From Ovis canadensis (taxonomy: Eukaryota; Chordata; Mammalia; Artiodactyla; Bovidae): a stretch of 64,000 nucleotides of DNA. The stretch is from assembly GCF_042477335.2 (NCBI RefSeq), contig NC_091247.1, forward strand, positions 9,880,501 through 9,944,500. Direction: 5' to 3'. Positions 54,500 through 64,000 of this stretch are shown piece by piece. Under the pieces are notes generated by a model. That model made no database searches. It was given only the letters and a program-made list of their open reading frames with translations, and was not told the DNA's origin. Made by a program: the position numbers and the translations under genes. How positions within the stretch are numbered: the first letter of the stretch is position 1; each line of letters begins with the position of its first letter.

Positions 54500-54874
54500 A
54501 GAATTGATGCTTTTGAACTGTGGTGTTGGAGAAGACTCTTGAGAGTCCTTTGGACTGCAAGGAGATCCAACCAGTCCATCCTAAAGGAGATCAGCCCTGG
54601 GTGTTCATTGGAAGGACTGATGCTGAAGCTGAAACTTCAATCGTTAGGCCACCTGAGGCAAAGAGCTGACTCACTGGAAAAGACCCTGATACTGGGAAAG
54701 ATTGAAGGCAGGAAGAGAAGCGGACAACAGAGGATGAGATGGCTGGATGGCATCACCAACTCAATGGACATGAGTTTAAGTGAACTCCGGGAGTTGGTGA
54801 TGGACAGGGAGGCCTGGCATGCTGCAGTCCATGGTGTCACAGAGAGTTGGACATGACTGAGCAACTGAGCTGAA
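54500..54874 (+). mobile_element. BovB LINE 3' end, plus strand
   Basis: The 105-codon frame 54539-54856 reads [34 protein letters not shown] and [16 protein letters not shown], the BovB C-terminus uninterrupted to its last codons. It ends CTGAGCAACTGAGCTGAA. It abuts the A-rich tail of the CHR on its left. Confidence 0.96.
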
Positions 54875-55444
54875 AAAGGACCAGGCTACCCTTTATTCAT
54901 TGGGAAGCTTTCGACAGCACCTCATCATGCCAGACATGACTTCTCCTGAGCCCTTTTGTAGTCGTGCCCTGTGCACTCAGGAACATGGCCTTGGGAGCCC
55001 CCAGCAGCTTGTCAACAGAACTGCTGTAGTCTTGCTGTTACAGGTAAACGGGGAGGCCCAGAAGGGTTTCCAAATGTGCCTAAGGAGCGGACGGGGGTTG
55101 GGACTAGAACCCAGGCCTAGTTCATTTCCTCCAGTCATGGGAGCGGCCACCTCAGCTGAGGACCGCATTCCCTGGGGATCTGTGTATCTGGTTTGCATCT
55201 CTCTAACTCTGTTGTTGGAAACTGGGAAGATCAGGCTTCTAGATCCCCACCCATGACTGCAGGGAGCTGGGGGTGGAAGACGAAATTTAAGACACACTCA
55301 TCAATCCACTGACTCCCTCCGTCTCCACCCCCCCATCCCAGACAAGACCAGTATCTCCCCTTCTGTCATCCCCCAAGATCAGTCAAGTCCAGATTGAAAC
55401 CTTCCCTATGGACACCAAAGTCCCTGAAGACTGACAACAATCAC
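54875..55444. other. Low-copy DNA with a MIR trace
   Basis: A minus-strand MIR core (GGGACTAGAACCCAGGCCTAG) lies at about 55030-55130. Nothing else is assigned. Confidence 0.45.
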
Positions 55445-55625
55445 TCATAAATTTTGGAGGGCTCCTCTAATGCCAAGCACATTACATGCATTCTTTCACA
55501 TCATTCCCAGCATAAGCTTTTAAAGGAAGGTGATAATTATCCCCATTTATTGATGAGCAGTCAAGGCTCAGAGATGTTATGTGACTTTCCCAGGGTCACA
55601 CAGACATAAACAATAGATTAAATTA
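55445..55625 (-). mobile_element. MIR SINE
   Basis: TATCCCCATTTATTGATGAG and GACTTTCCCAGGGTCACAC match the minus-strand MIR. Confidence 0.88.
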
Positions 55626-55679
55626 GAGCTTCGGAGTCCATGATGGCAACTCCCTACATTTGAGCCCTAGATTGAAGGA

Positions 55680-55806
55680 TGATGTCAGCTTAGCATCAGC
55701 ATCATCTGGGAACTTGTTAGAAACGTAGATCCTCGCTTCCCTCCCCAGACCTCCTGCATCAGAACTCTGAGGGTGATTCTGGTCCCATGCAAGTTTGAAA
55801 ACCATT
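55680..55806 (+). mobile_element. MER5A-type hAT transposon fragment
   Basis: ATCATCTGGGAACTTGTTAG, CCAGACCTCCTGCATCAGAA and CAAGTTTGAAAACCATTG follow MER5A to its terminal inverted repeat. Confidence 0.85.
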
Positions 55807-56391
55807 GACCCAGTTTAAGCTAAGCCATCTGCTGGGCAAGGCCACTTGGCTCACCCAACGACACTCAGGGCCTCAGACACTGGAAGAAGGTCACTGTCTC
55901 AGGGTCCTGCTCTTCTCTGAGCCCTCAGGGAAGGCAGGAAAGGAGCAGACCCTCACCCTCCACCAGACAGTGTCTACTCCTAAGGTTCATTTCCCCAGCT
56001 TCCCACCCCAATTCCTACCCAACCTTCTACTCTATCCACATCCCTCATCTGTTTCTCTAGAAGGAAATGTCCTTGGCTCCCATCTTTCCTCCTTATCAAC
56101 AGAGACAAAGGTGGCCTCGTTCCTGGGTCCTCTAACCCAGGCTTCACTCTGGACTTGAGCCAGCTCCTCACAGCTCCCTCTGACTATCCTAGTCATCTGG
56201 GTCCCACTCTCAGGGCCCTCTCTGATGAGAAAGGCTTCTGCATGCCAGCCCCAGGGCCAGCAGGGAGCCAGCAGCTCTGAACTGTGACTCACTCCCACCT
56301 CCTGTCCCCAGGCCTCTTCCTGGCATCAGATGTGAGCCCGCCTGTGATACATAGGGGAGGCAGCCTGAGATACTTCACGGCACCTCTTTGT
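55807..56391. other. Low-copy DNA, nothing assigned
   Basis: C-rich sequence; the 117-codon frame 55805-56158 lacks a domain. Confidence 0.4.
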
Positions 56392-56840
56392 GTCAGTTAG
56401 CTATGCTATGTGGCAAATCACCCCAAATCTTTTGACTCAAAGTAACCACCATTTACCAGGGCACACTCATCTTCAGGTGGGCCGGGCTTGGCTGATCCAG
56501 GCTGGTTTCCCTCCTGCATCCAGTCAGAAGTGTGGATGAAGATTGGCTGGGGCACCGACTAGCCTAGGGGTGGCCTCAGACACACCTGGTACAACTCCTG
56601 TCAGCAGTAATGGTGCGCCCAGGAGGCCAGCCCAGGCTTCCCTTGTGGCCAAAGCAAGGTTCTGAGAAAGCACGCAGAATAGGGCAAAGCCTCTTGAGGC
56701 CCAGGCTTGGCACTGGCATGGCACAGCTTCTTCTGTATTCTATTGGCCAAAGCGAGTTGCAGGCCAGCCTGGATTCAATGAACAGGCAAATAAGGGCTAC
56801 CTCCTGAGGGAAGTAGCTGTGTCAAAAGGCATGGAGGCAT
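56392..56840 (-). mobile_element. MaLR (MLT1-type) LTR fossil
   Basis: GTTAGCTATGCTATGTGGCA, AATCACCCCAAATCTTTTGAC, TATTCTATTGGCCAAAGCG and GGCCAGCCTGGATTCAATG are in the expected complement order. Confidence 0.75.
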
Positions 56841-57484
56841 GGATACCGCAAGGAGTGGATAAAATTGGATGCATTTTTTGCAATCTCACTAAACCTCATC
56901 CTCAAAACTTCCAGATTTTTCAGACCCTGCTTTGGCCTGAAGGCTTGACCCACCAGGTGTCATTACAACAGAGACTGACCAGGTCCCCAACATTTGGCCA
57001 GGTCGCTGTATTAGTAGCTCCCATAGTCCAGCCCCCTCTCCCTTCCAGCCCCATCCCATTAGGCATTCCCCATCACTGCTCTCCCTCAGTGCACTCCCAG
57101 CTGCCACATGGACCATGGGGGAGGGGCAGGAGATTGGCAAACACATGTTAAGGTCCAGTACTAAGCCCAGCTAGGACAGGGAGGTCAATATCTCCGTTCT
57201 GTAGCCCCAACCTACAGCACTTGGGCAACCTTCCAAGGAATTGCAACTTCTATGCCAGATTCACTCAGTATTTGGAGCAAGAATGGGCAAGAGACCCATG
57301 CCAAGCCACCTGCCGAATATACCCTGGTGCTGTCAGCTGAGGGTAGGGGGGTACACAGCCACTGCCCTGCCTGACCCCAAGACTCTGCGGTGTGCACCTG
57401 ACCCCAGGCCTGTCTCATGTGCTAGGAGTCAGGGAGCAGGCCGGCCGGAGCCTGAACAGCTTCTGCACAGAAAAGAAATCGTAA
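56841..57484. other. Low-copy DNA, nothing assigned
   Basis: No recognised gene or repeat. Confidence 0.4.
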
Positions 57485-57578
57485 ACAAAAAGACTACAGG
57501 GTGGGAGAAAACACTTGCAAATGATGCAACTGACAAGGAATTAATTTCCAAAATACACAAACAGCTCATACAGCTGGG
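57485..57578 (+). mobile_element. Short ruminant L1 ORF2 fragment
   Basis: GACTACAGGGTGGGAGAAAA, GCAAATGATGCAACTGACAA and CACAAACAGCTCATACAGCT match plus-strand L1 ORF2. It joins an opposite-strand L1 directly. Confidence 0.85.
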
Positions 57579-58102
57579 TATCGATGCCTTTTCCATGTAT
57601 CAAGTAGTTGGAATCATATAGAATGTGACTTTTTAGATTGGCCTCTTTCACTTAGTCATAGGCATTTAATGTTCCTTCAAGTCTTTCCATGGCTTGGGAT
57701 CTCATTTCCTTTTTATCACTGAATAATACTCCACTGTCTGGGTGTCGCACTGTTCATTTATCCGTTCACCTACTGAAGGACATCTTAGTTGCCTCCATGT
57801 TTTGGCAATTATGATTAAAGCTGCTGTAAAGATTCAGGTGCAGGTTTTTGTGTGAACAAAAGTTTCAGCTCCTCTGAGGAGATACTGGGGAGTATAATTG
57901 CTGGATTGTATGGTAAGAGTATGTTTAGTTTTGTAAGAAACCAGCAAACTGTCTTCCAAAGTGGCTGTGCCATTTGGTACTCCTACCAGCAATGAACGAG
58001 AGTTTCTGTTGTCCCACATCACTGCCAGCATTTGGTGCTGTCAATGACCCAGATTGTTTTGCCCCACCTCACTTTGGCCAATAGAATACAGGAGAAGCTG
58101 CT

Positions 58103-58213
58103 GCTAAGCTGCTCTGCTGCTAAGTCGCTTCAGTCGTGTCTGACTCTGTGCGACCCCATGGACGGCAGCCCACCAAGCTCCCCTGTCCCTGGGATTCTCC
58201 AGGCAAGAACACT
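58103..58213 (-). mobile_element. Bov-A SINE unit, truncated
   Basis: One Bov-A unit starting with (CTG)n-like CTGCTGCTAAG and stopping at AGGCAAGAACACTG. Confidence 0.9.
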
Positions 58214-58928
58214 GCCGAGGCCATCCTAATATGTATATAGTGGTGTATCTAATAGGTGCAATAGGTGTATTTCACTGCTGTTTTTAAATCTGTATTTCCC
58301 TGACAATGCATGCTGTAGAGCAGGTGTGTACCTTTCTAACTTTGAAACATTTTGCCAAATTACATCTCATAGATATTTTATGCATTTACATGTTTTCTCA
58401 CACCCATGTCAAGATTGTGTGTTTTCAAGATTTTGATGTCTGATAATTTGATAGATTAAAAGGGTATTTTGCCATAGATTCCATTTCTGTTGTTGTGAAT
58501 AGGATTGAGTGTCTTCTCATTTGCTTAAGAGCCATTTGAATTTGCCTTTTCAGAAAACTGCCTCTTAAAGCCTTCTGTCCTTAGCTCTTCTAATGAGTTG
58601 TTGTTTTTTTTTTAACTTATTTATAAGAGTTCTTTATATTAAAATGCAGTCATCTACTGATCAATATGTTACACATATTTCTAGTGTGTTATCGGTCTTC
58701 TCACATTATTTTTCTTGCACATTAAAATTTTTTGTTTATTTTAATCCAATACTATAATTATTTGTATATTTCCTAGGTTCTGTGTCTTGTTTAGAAAGCT
58801 CTCTCAAGATAAGACTATTCTTTTTGAATCTTTTAAAATGACTTTCATGTTTTCCAACTTTTTGTATTTAAACATTAGAGATGTATAGAACTTACTTTGA
58901 TATAAGGAATAAGGTACGAATCCAAGCT

Positions 58929-59159
58929 GTGTGTTTGTGTGTGTGTAAGTCTCTTAGTCGTGTCTGACTCTTTGTGACCCCATGGACCATAGCCAGCCAG
59001 GCTTCTCTATCCATGGAATTCTCCAGGCAAGAATACTGCAGTGGATAGCCACGCCCTTCTCCAGGGGACCTTCCTTGACCCAGGGATTGAACCCACGTCC
59101 CCTGCATTGCAGGCAGATTCTTTACCATCTGAGCCACCAGGGATGCCCGTGGAATTAAT
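58929..59159 (-). mobile_element. Bov-tA SINE flanked by an unusually long duplication
   Basis: Complete minus-strand Bov-tA plus a TG-rich 3' tail. The flanks 58896-58928 and 59160-59192 are 33 bp long and match at 30 positions. Confidence 0.93.
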
Positions 59160-59605
59160 TTTGATATAAGGAATAAGATACAAACCCAAGCTACTTTTTT
59201 CCAAATGGTTGCCCAGTTGTCTCATTGCCATTTATTCAATACTCATTTTCCCCCTTTGATAAGAACTGCTGCCTTTATCATCTTAAATTCTCATTTCTTA
59301 CAGGATAAATTTCTGGATTTTACTTGATTAATCATCCAGGTTTCTGTTCTTGCCCCATGACCAGTTGCCACTATGTCCTAACAACAAGCAAAAGAGCTGA
59401 ACACACTGAAAATTCAACACCTTTTCTTGAATCTGTAAAAGGGGTGAGAATACAGGGGGAAACACTGGCCCTAAGATAGAGAGAGGGGTGGATGTAGGGG
59501 GTCATAGCTTACCAGAGCAGAGATCTAAGTGTGGAAGCCATAGCAGGAACCAGTGCCGAGAAGGAAATCCTGGACTGTAATTAACAAATTGCTGGAGGCT
59601 CCATG

Positions 59606-60190
59606 TGGACATGTCTGAGAGGCTAGAACATGGAAGCAACCTAGATGTCCATCGACAGATGAGTGGATAAAGAAGTTGTGGTAGATATACACAATGGAAT
59701 ATTACTCAGCCATAAAAAGGAATGCATTTGAGTCAGTTCTAATGAGGTGGATGAACCTAGAACCTATTATACAGAGTGAAGTGAGTCAGAGAGAGAAAGA
59801 TAAATACCACATTCTAACATATATACGGAATCTAGAAAAATGGTACTGGAGAATTTATTTATAGGGCAACAATGGAGAAACAGACATAGAGATTAGACTT
59901 ATGGACGGGGGAGAGGGGAGGAGAGGGTGAGATGTATGGAAAGAGTAACACGGAAACCTACATTACCATATATAAAATAGACAACAGGAATTTGCTGTAT
60001 GGTTCAGGAAACTCAAACAGGGGCTCTGTATCAACCTAGAGGGGTGGGATGGGGAGGGAGATGGGAGGGAGTTTCAAAAGGGAGGGGATATATGTATACC
60101 TGTGGCTGCTTCATATTGAGGTTTGACAGAAAACAGCAGAATTCTGTAAAGCAATCATCCTTCCGTAAAAAGTAAGTTAAAAAAAAAAAC
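59606..60190 (+). mobile_element. Ruminant L1 3' end with poly(A)
   Basis: AACATGGAAGCAACCTAGATG to AAAGTAAGTT plus a 12-nt A tail, less decayed than its neighbours. CTCCATG at 59599-59605 and 60191-60197 may be a short TSD. Confidence 0.92.
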
Positions 60191-61445
60191 CTCCATGAAG
60201 GACCCCTACAGTTTTGTAGACTCCATGAGGTCAACCAGGTTCTCACAGTCAATCTCAGGGGCAAATCTCCTTGTGTTTCTGGCAGGGGAAAGAGAAGGGG
60301 AGCCATTTTGAAACACACCAGAGTTCTCTGATCTAAAGGAGGTGCGTCCTCCCTTAGGAGAAGCTAGTTAACCAGAGCCTAATTGACCTGGAGGGAGGGA
60401 AATACCCAATTCCAGTCCACTGTAGTCAACCTGTCTCACTTGAGCAGGAGAAAAAAAATTGAGAAACACTCATGAATTTCACAGTCAAGAGGCATAGGCT
60501 CAGAAAAAGATTGAGACTGATTGGAGGATTAAATAACACATCCCCTCCCCCCACTCCTCCCCATCACATCGCTAAAAGCCTATTTACAGCAGTTTCTTTT
60601 ACCCAGTATATCATGTTTGGCTCTCAAGGAAAAAAAAATCACCAGGCATACTAAAAGGCCAAAAACACAATTTGAAGAGACAGAGGGAGAGTCAGAACCA
60701 AACATGGCAAAAAGGTTGAGGTGATCAGACCAAGAATTTAAAACAACTATGATTAATATGCTAAGGGCTCTAATAGATAAAAATCAACAGCATTCAAAAA
60801 CAGACGGTCAAGGTAAGCAAAGAGATGAAAATTCTAACAGAGAACAGGAAAGGAAGTCTAGAGATCAAAAACATTGTAACAGAAATAGAGAGTACCCTTG
60901 ATAGGCTTATAAGTAGAGTGGGCACAGCTGAGCAAAGAACCTTTGTCTGTGAGGATCTATAAAAAGAAATCTCTAAAACTGAATAGGAAAGGGAATAAAG
61001 ACTGAAAAGAGCAGAAGACAGCATCCAAGGATTGTGGGATGGCTACAAGAGGCACAGCACACACGTAACAGAAATACCAGAAGGAGGAGAGGAAGGGTCA
61101 GAAGAAATGCTTGAAACAGTAATGACTAGGACTTTCCCTAGAGTAGTGTCAGGCACCAAACCACAGACCGAGGAAGCTCAGAGAACACCAAGTGTTCCCA
61201 AAAGACTCCACCGAGGCATATTCCTTTCAAACTACAGAGAATCAAAGATAAAAAGAAATCCTGAGAGAAGCCAGGGGTTGGGGGTGGAAATGCCTTCCCT
61301 ACAGAGGAACAGAAATAAGAATTACATCCAATTTCTCCTTCAGAAGCCATGCGAGCAGGAAGAGAAAGCTGTGAAACATTTTAAGTGTTAAGATAAAAAA
61401 TCATCAACATAGATTTGAAAGTATCCTTTAAAAATGAAGGAGAAA

Positions 61446-61959
61446 GTGTTTTCTTTTCTTTTTTTTTTTTAATATATATGCCCAGGAGTGGGATTGTTGG
61501 GTCATGTGGTAGTTCTATTTTTAGTTTCTGGAAACCACGGTACTCTTTGCTACAGCAGTGGCACCATGTACATTGCCACCAACAGTATACGGGCAGAGGG
61601 TTCCCTTTTCTTCAAATCCTTGCAAACATTTGTTACTTGTGTTCTTTTTGATGATAGCCATTCAGACAGGTGTGAGGTGATATCTCACTGTGGTTTTGAT
61701 TTGTGGATAGAATAAACTAGTGGTTACCAATGGGGTGAGGCAAAGGGGGAAGGGCAGCGTAGGGCTAGGAGAGTTAGAGGCACAAACTATTGGGCACAGG
61801 GTAAGCCACAAGGATACACTGTACAACATGGGAAATATAGCCAATATTTTGTAATAACTATAAATACAGTACAACCTTTAAACATTGTGAATCACTGTAT
61901 TATACACTCATAACTTATATAATATTGTACAGCAACTAGATGCCAATAAACTTCTGTTT
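61446..61959 (+). mobile_element. Twin-primed (5'-inverted) L1 insertion
   Basis: 61471-61700 is L1 ORF2 end in complement (ATGCCCAGGAGTGGGATTG). 61701-61959 is the L1 3' UTR in sense (ACTAGTGGTTACCAATGGGG; TACAACATGGGAAATATAGCC). AAATGAAGGAGAAA (61432-61445) and AAGTGAAGGAGAAA (61960-61973) flank the pair. Confidence 0.85.
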
Positions 61960-62089
61960 AAGTGAAGGAGAAATACTTTCTCAGGCATCCAAAAATTGAG
62001 TTCGTTGCCAGTGACCCGCCTTAAAAGAAATGTTAAAAGAAGTTCTTAAGTGAGAAGGAAAACAATATCGGCCAGAAAAGGTGGAAAGT

Positions 62090-62690
62090 AGTATATCAGT
62101 CAGCTATTGTCAAAATAATCATATGTAACAGTTCCGTTCAGTTGCTCCGTCGTGTCTGACTCTTTGCGACCCCATGAACCGCAGCATGCCAGGCCTCCCT
62201 GTCCATCCCCAGCTCCCGGAGTCCACCCAAACCCATGTCCATTGAGTCGGTGATGCCTTCCAACCATGTTATCCTCTGTCATCCCCTTCTCCTCCTTCCC
62301 TCAACTTTCCCAGCATCAGGGTCTTTTCAAATATATGTAACAAACCACCCCAAAAACTAGATGCGTTAAAACAACAATCATCTATTCTTTCTTATGTGTC
62401 TGTAGGTCACCTGGGCATCAGATGATCTCATCTAGACTTGGCTGAACTTGGGACCGAGCTGCAGCAAGGGTCCAGGCGTGTTCTGTGTGTTTCTCATCTT
62501 GTTTTCTCATGGAGATATCAGAATCACATGAAGGCAGGCATGCTGCGTAATACATTTCAGACTTCTGCTCTTAAACATCCCCTCACATTCCATTGGCCAA
62601 AGGAAGTCATATGGCTGAACCCAATGCCAAGGGCAAGACACATTCTGTCCACTATGAGGACATGTCTAACTGTCCCACAGAGGAGTAAAG
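62090..62690 (-). mobile_element. MaLR (MLT1-type) LTR split by BovB
   Basis: 62090-62130 (ATCAGTCAGCTATTGTC) and 62333-62690 (AACAAACCACCCCAAAAACT; ATTCCATTGGCCAAAGG) form one antisense LTR remnant. Confidence 0.75.
62131..62332 (-). mobile_element. BovB 3' end with exact 10-bp TSD
   Basis: 202 bp from the BovB 3' terminus. ATATGTAACA at 62121-62130 and 62333-62342 marks the insertion. Confidence 0.96.
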
Positions 62691-62839
62691 ACTGGAGTCC
62701 ATAATTCAATCGAATTCAATTTACCTTACCTGTTTCATTATATAGAGTTAATGAAGCCTTGAAGCCAGCACTGAAGATGAATCTAATTACAAAGTTAGAT
62801 GTGAAAAATCCTTTAAAATTAGTAAGTTAGAACCAGCAT

Positions 62840-63736
62840 ATGACCTTCCTAAAATCAGCTTTCACAACCAAGTCTGATTTATCCCAAAATTTCAAAGATT
62901 ACTTATATGTAAGGAATCCAACCCAAGGTAAGAGAAACCCAAGTAAGATGGTAGGTGTTGTAAGAGGGCATCAGAGGGCAGAGACACTGAAATCATACTC
63001 ACAGAAAACTAGTCAATCTAATCACACTAGGACCACAGCCTTGTCTAACTCAATGAAACCAAGCCATGCCTGCGGGGCAACCCAAGACGGGCAGGTCATG
63101 GTGGAGAAGTCTGACAGAGCGTGGTCCACTGGAGAAGGGAATGGCAAGCCACTTCAGTATTCTTGCCTTGAGAACTCCATGAACAGTATGAAAAGGCAAA
63201 ATGATAAGATACCAAAAGAGGAACTCCCCAGGTCATTAGGTGCCCAATATGCTACTGGAGATCAGTGGAGAAATAACTCCAGAAAGAATGAAGGGATGGA
63301 GCCAAAGCAAAAACAATACCCAGTTGTGGATGTGACTGGCGATAGAAGCAAGATCCGATGCTGCAAAGAGCAATATTGCATAGGAACCTGGAATGTCAGG
63401 TCCATGAATCAAGGCAAATTGGAAGTGGTCAAACAAGAGATGGCAAGGGTGAACGTCGACATTCTAGGAATCAGCGAACTAAAATGGACTGGAATGGGTG
63501 AATTTAACTCAGATGACCATCATATCTACTACTGCGGGCAGGAATCCCTCAGAAGAAATGGAGTAGCCATCATGGTCAACAAAAGAGTCCGAAATGCAGT
63601 ACTTGGATGCAATCTCAAAAACGACAGAATGATCTCTGTTCGTCTCCAAGGCAAACCATTCAATATCACAGTTATCCAAATCTGTGCCCCAACCAGTAAC
63701 GCTGAAGAAGCTGAATGGTTTTATGAAGACCTATAA
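62840..63736 (+). pseudogene. BovB AP-endonuclease domain, truncated frame
   Basis: The 298-codon frame contains the APE-type endonuclease start: CIGTWNVRSMNQGKLEVV (catalytic Asn in TWN), DILGISELKWTGMGEF (catalytic Glu in SELKW) and LRRNGVAIMVNKRV. It ends at TAA (63734-63736) where the frame should continue. In the same frame downstream IIGDWIANLGSQ has Ile where the family's GDWN motif has Asn, and another stop follows near 63874. The first codons lie outside clear BovB homology, so the true start is unknown. Confidence 0.9.
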
Positions 63737-64000
63737 GACCTTTTAGACCTAACACCCCCAAAAGATATCCTTTTCATTATAGGGGACTGGATTGCAAATT
63801 TAGGAAGTCAAGAAACACCTGGAGTAACAGGCAAATTTGGCCTTGGAATGCGGAATGAAGCAGGGCAAGACTAATAGAGTTTTGCCAAGAAAACGCACTG
63901 GTCATAGCAAACACCCTCTTCCAACAACACAAGAGAAGGCTCTACACATGGACATCACCAGATGGTCAACACCGAAATCAGATTGATTATATTTTATGCA
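62860..64000 (+). mobile_element. BovB LINE 5' half, cut by the window edge
   Basis: It covers the 5' region (about 62915 on) and the endonuclease part of the ORF and runs past the right edge. This is the only copy in the window that keeps BovB 5' sequence, so it may be long. The exact 5' end is not clear. Confidence 0.95.

Larger units (their letters stand above)
57580..59340 (-). mobile_element. Antisense L1 LINE fossil, interrupted
   Basis: GAATAATACTCCACTGTCTGG, CAATTATGATTAAAGCTGC and AAACTGTCTTCCAAAGTGGC at 57700-57970, then 58214-58928 and 59160-59340, run through the complement of L1 3' UTR and ORF2. A Bov-A and a Bov-tA split it. Confidence 0.85.
59400..62085 (+). mobile_element. 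L1M/HAL1-type 5' UTR and ORF1 fossil, interrupted
   Basis: 59400-59605 and 60191-60470 resemble an L1M 5' UTR (GGGGAGCCATTTTGAAACAC). 60470-61445 and 61960-62085 are ORF1-like; the 119-codon frame 61032-61391 reads EEGSEEMLETVMTRT and AQRTPSVPKRL. No C-terminal ORF1 domain is intact. Confidence 0.7.

Overview
This is a 64 kb piece of nuclear DNA from a ruminant, most likely a bovid. The evidence is the repeat content: BovB (RTE) LINEs, BovB-derived Bov-tA and Bov-A2 SINEs, cetartiodactyl tRNA-Glu-derived CHR-type SINEs and ruminant L1 3' ends, layered over older mammalian repeats (MIR, L2, L3/CR1, MaLR LTRs, hAT fossils, L1M). Species cannot be decided from the sequence alone.

I find no host protein-coding gene, tRNA, rRNA or known ncRNA. 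The open reading frames are retrotransposon remnants (BovB endonuclease and reverse transcriptase, an ERV pol fragment, L1 ORF1) or chance frames across SINEs and GC-rich or purine-rich DNA. The window reads as intergenic or intronic DNA.

Layout. 1-20.8 kb: AT-rich, almost wholly transposon-derived. Three large L1 fossils (plus, minus, plus) are cut by SINEs, BovB copies and one solo LTR, and several target-site duplications (TSDs) can still be read. 20.8-23.1 kb: an antisense ERV pol fragment, a MaLR LTR and degenerate CA-rich blocks. 23.1-53 kb: mostly GC-richer, lower-copy DNA with old repeats (MIR, L2, L3, hAT), broken by an L1/BovB block at 38.6-41.1 kb. Within it lie short AT-rich islands with homeodomain-, POU- and FOX-like motifs at about 23.2-23.9, 32.9-33.1, 37.8-37.9, 44.5-44.65, 52.05-52.3 and 52.7-52.8 kb. 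These are the best candidates for conserved regulatory DNA. The first also holds a small CpG cluster, a duplicated 45-bp module and a candidate 15-nt microexon. 53-64 kb: MaLR, MER5A, CHR, BovB, L1 fossils with a recent ruminant L1 3' end, a twin-primed L1, and at the right edge the 5' half of a BovB whose endonuclease frame is partly open.

The genes do not form a pathway. What can be reconstructed is insertion history, plus a small set of possible regulatory elements. Repeat family names come from remembered consensus features; no database search was run.
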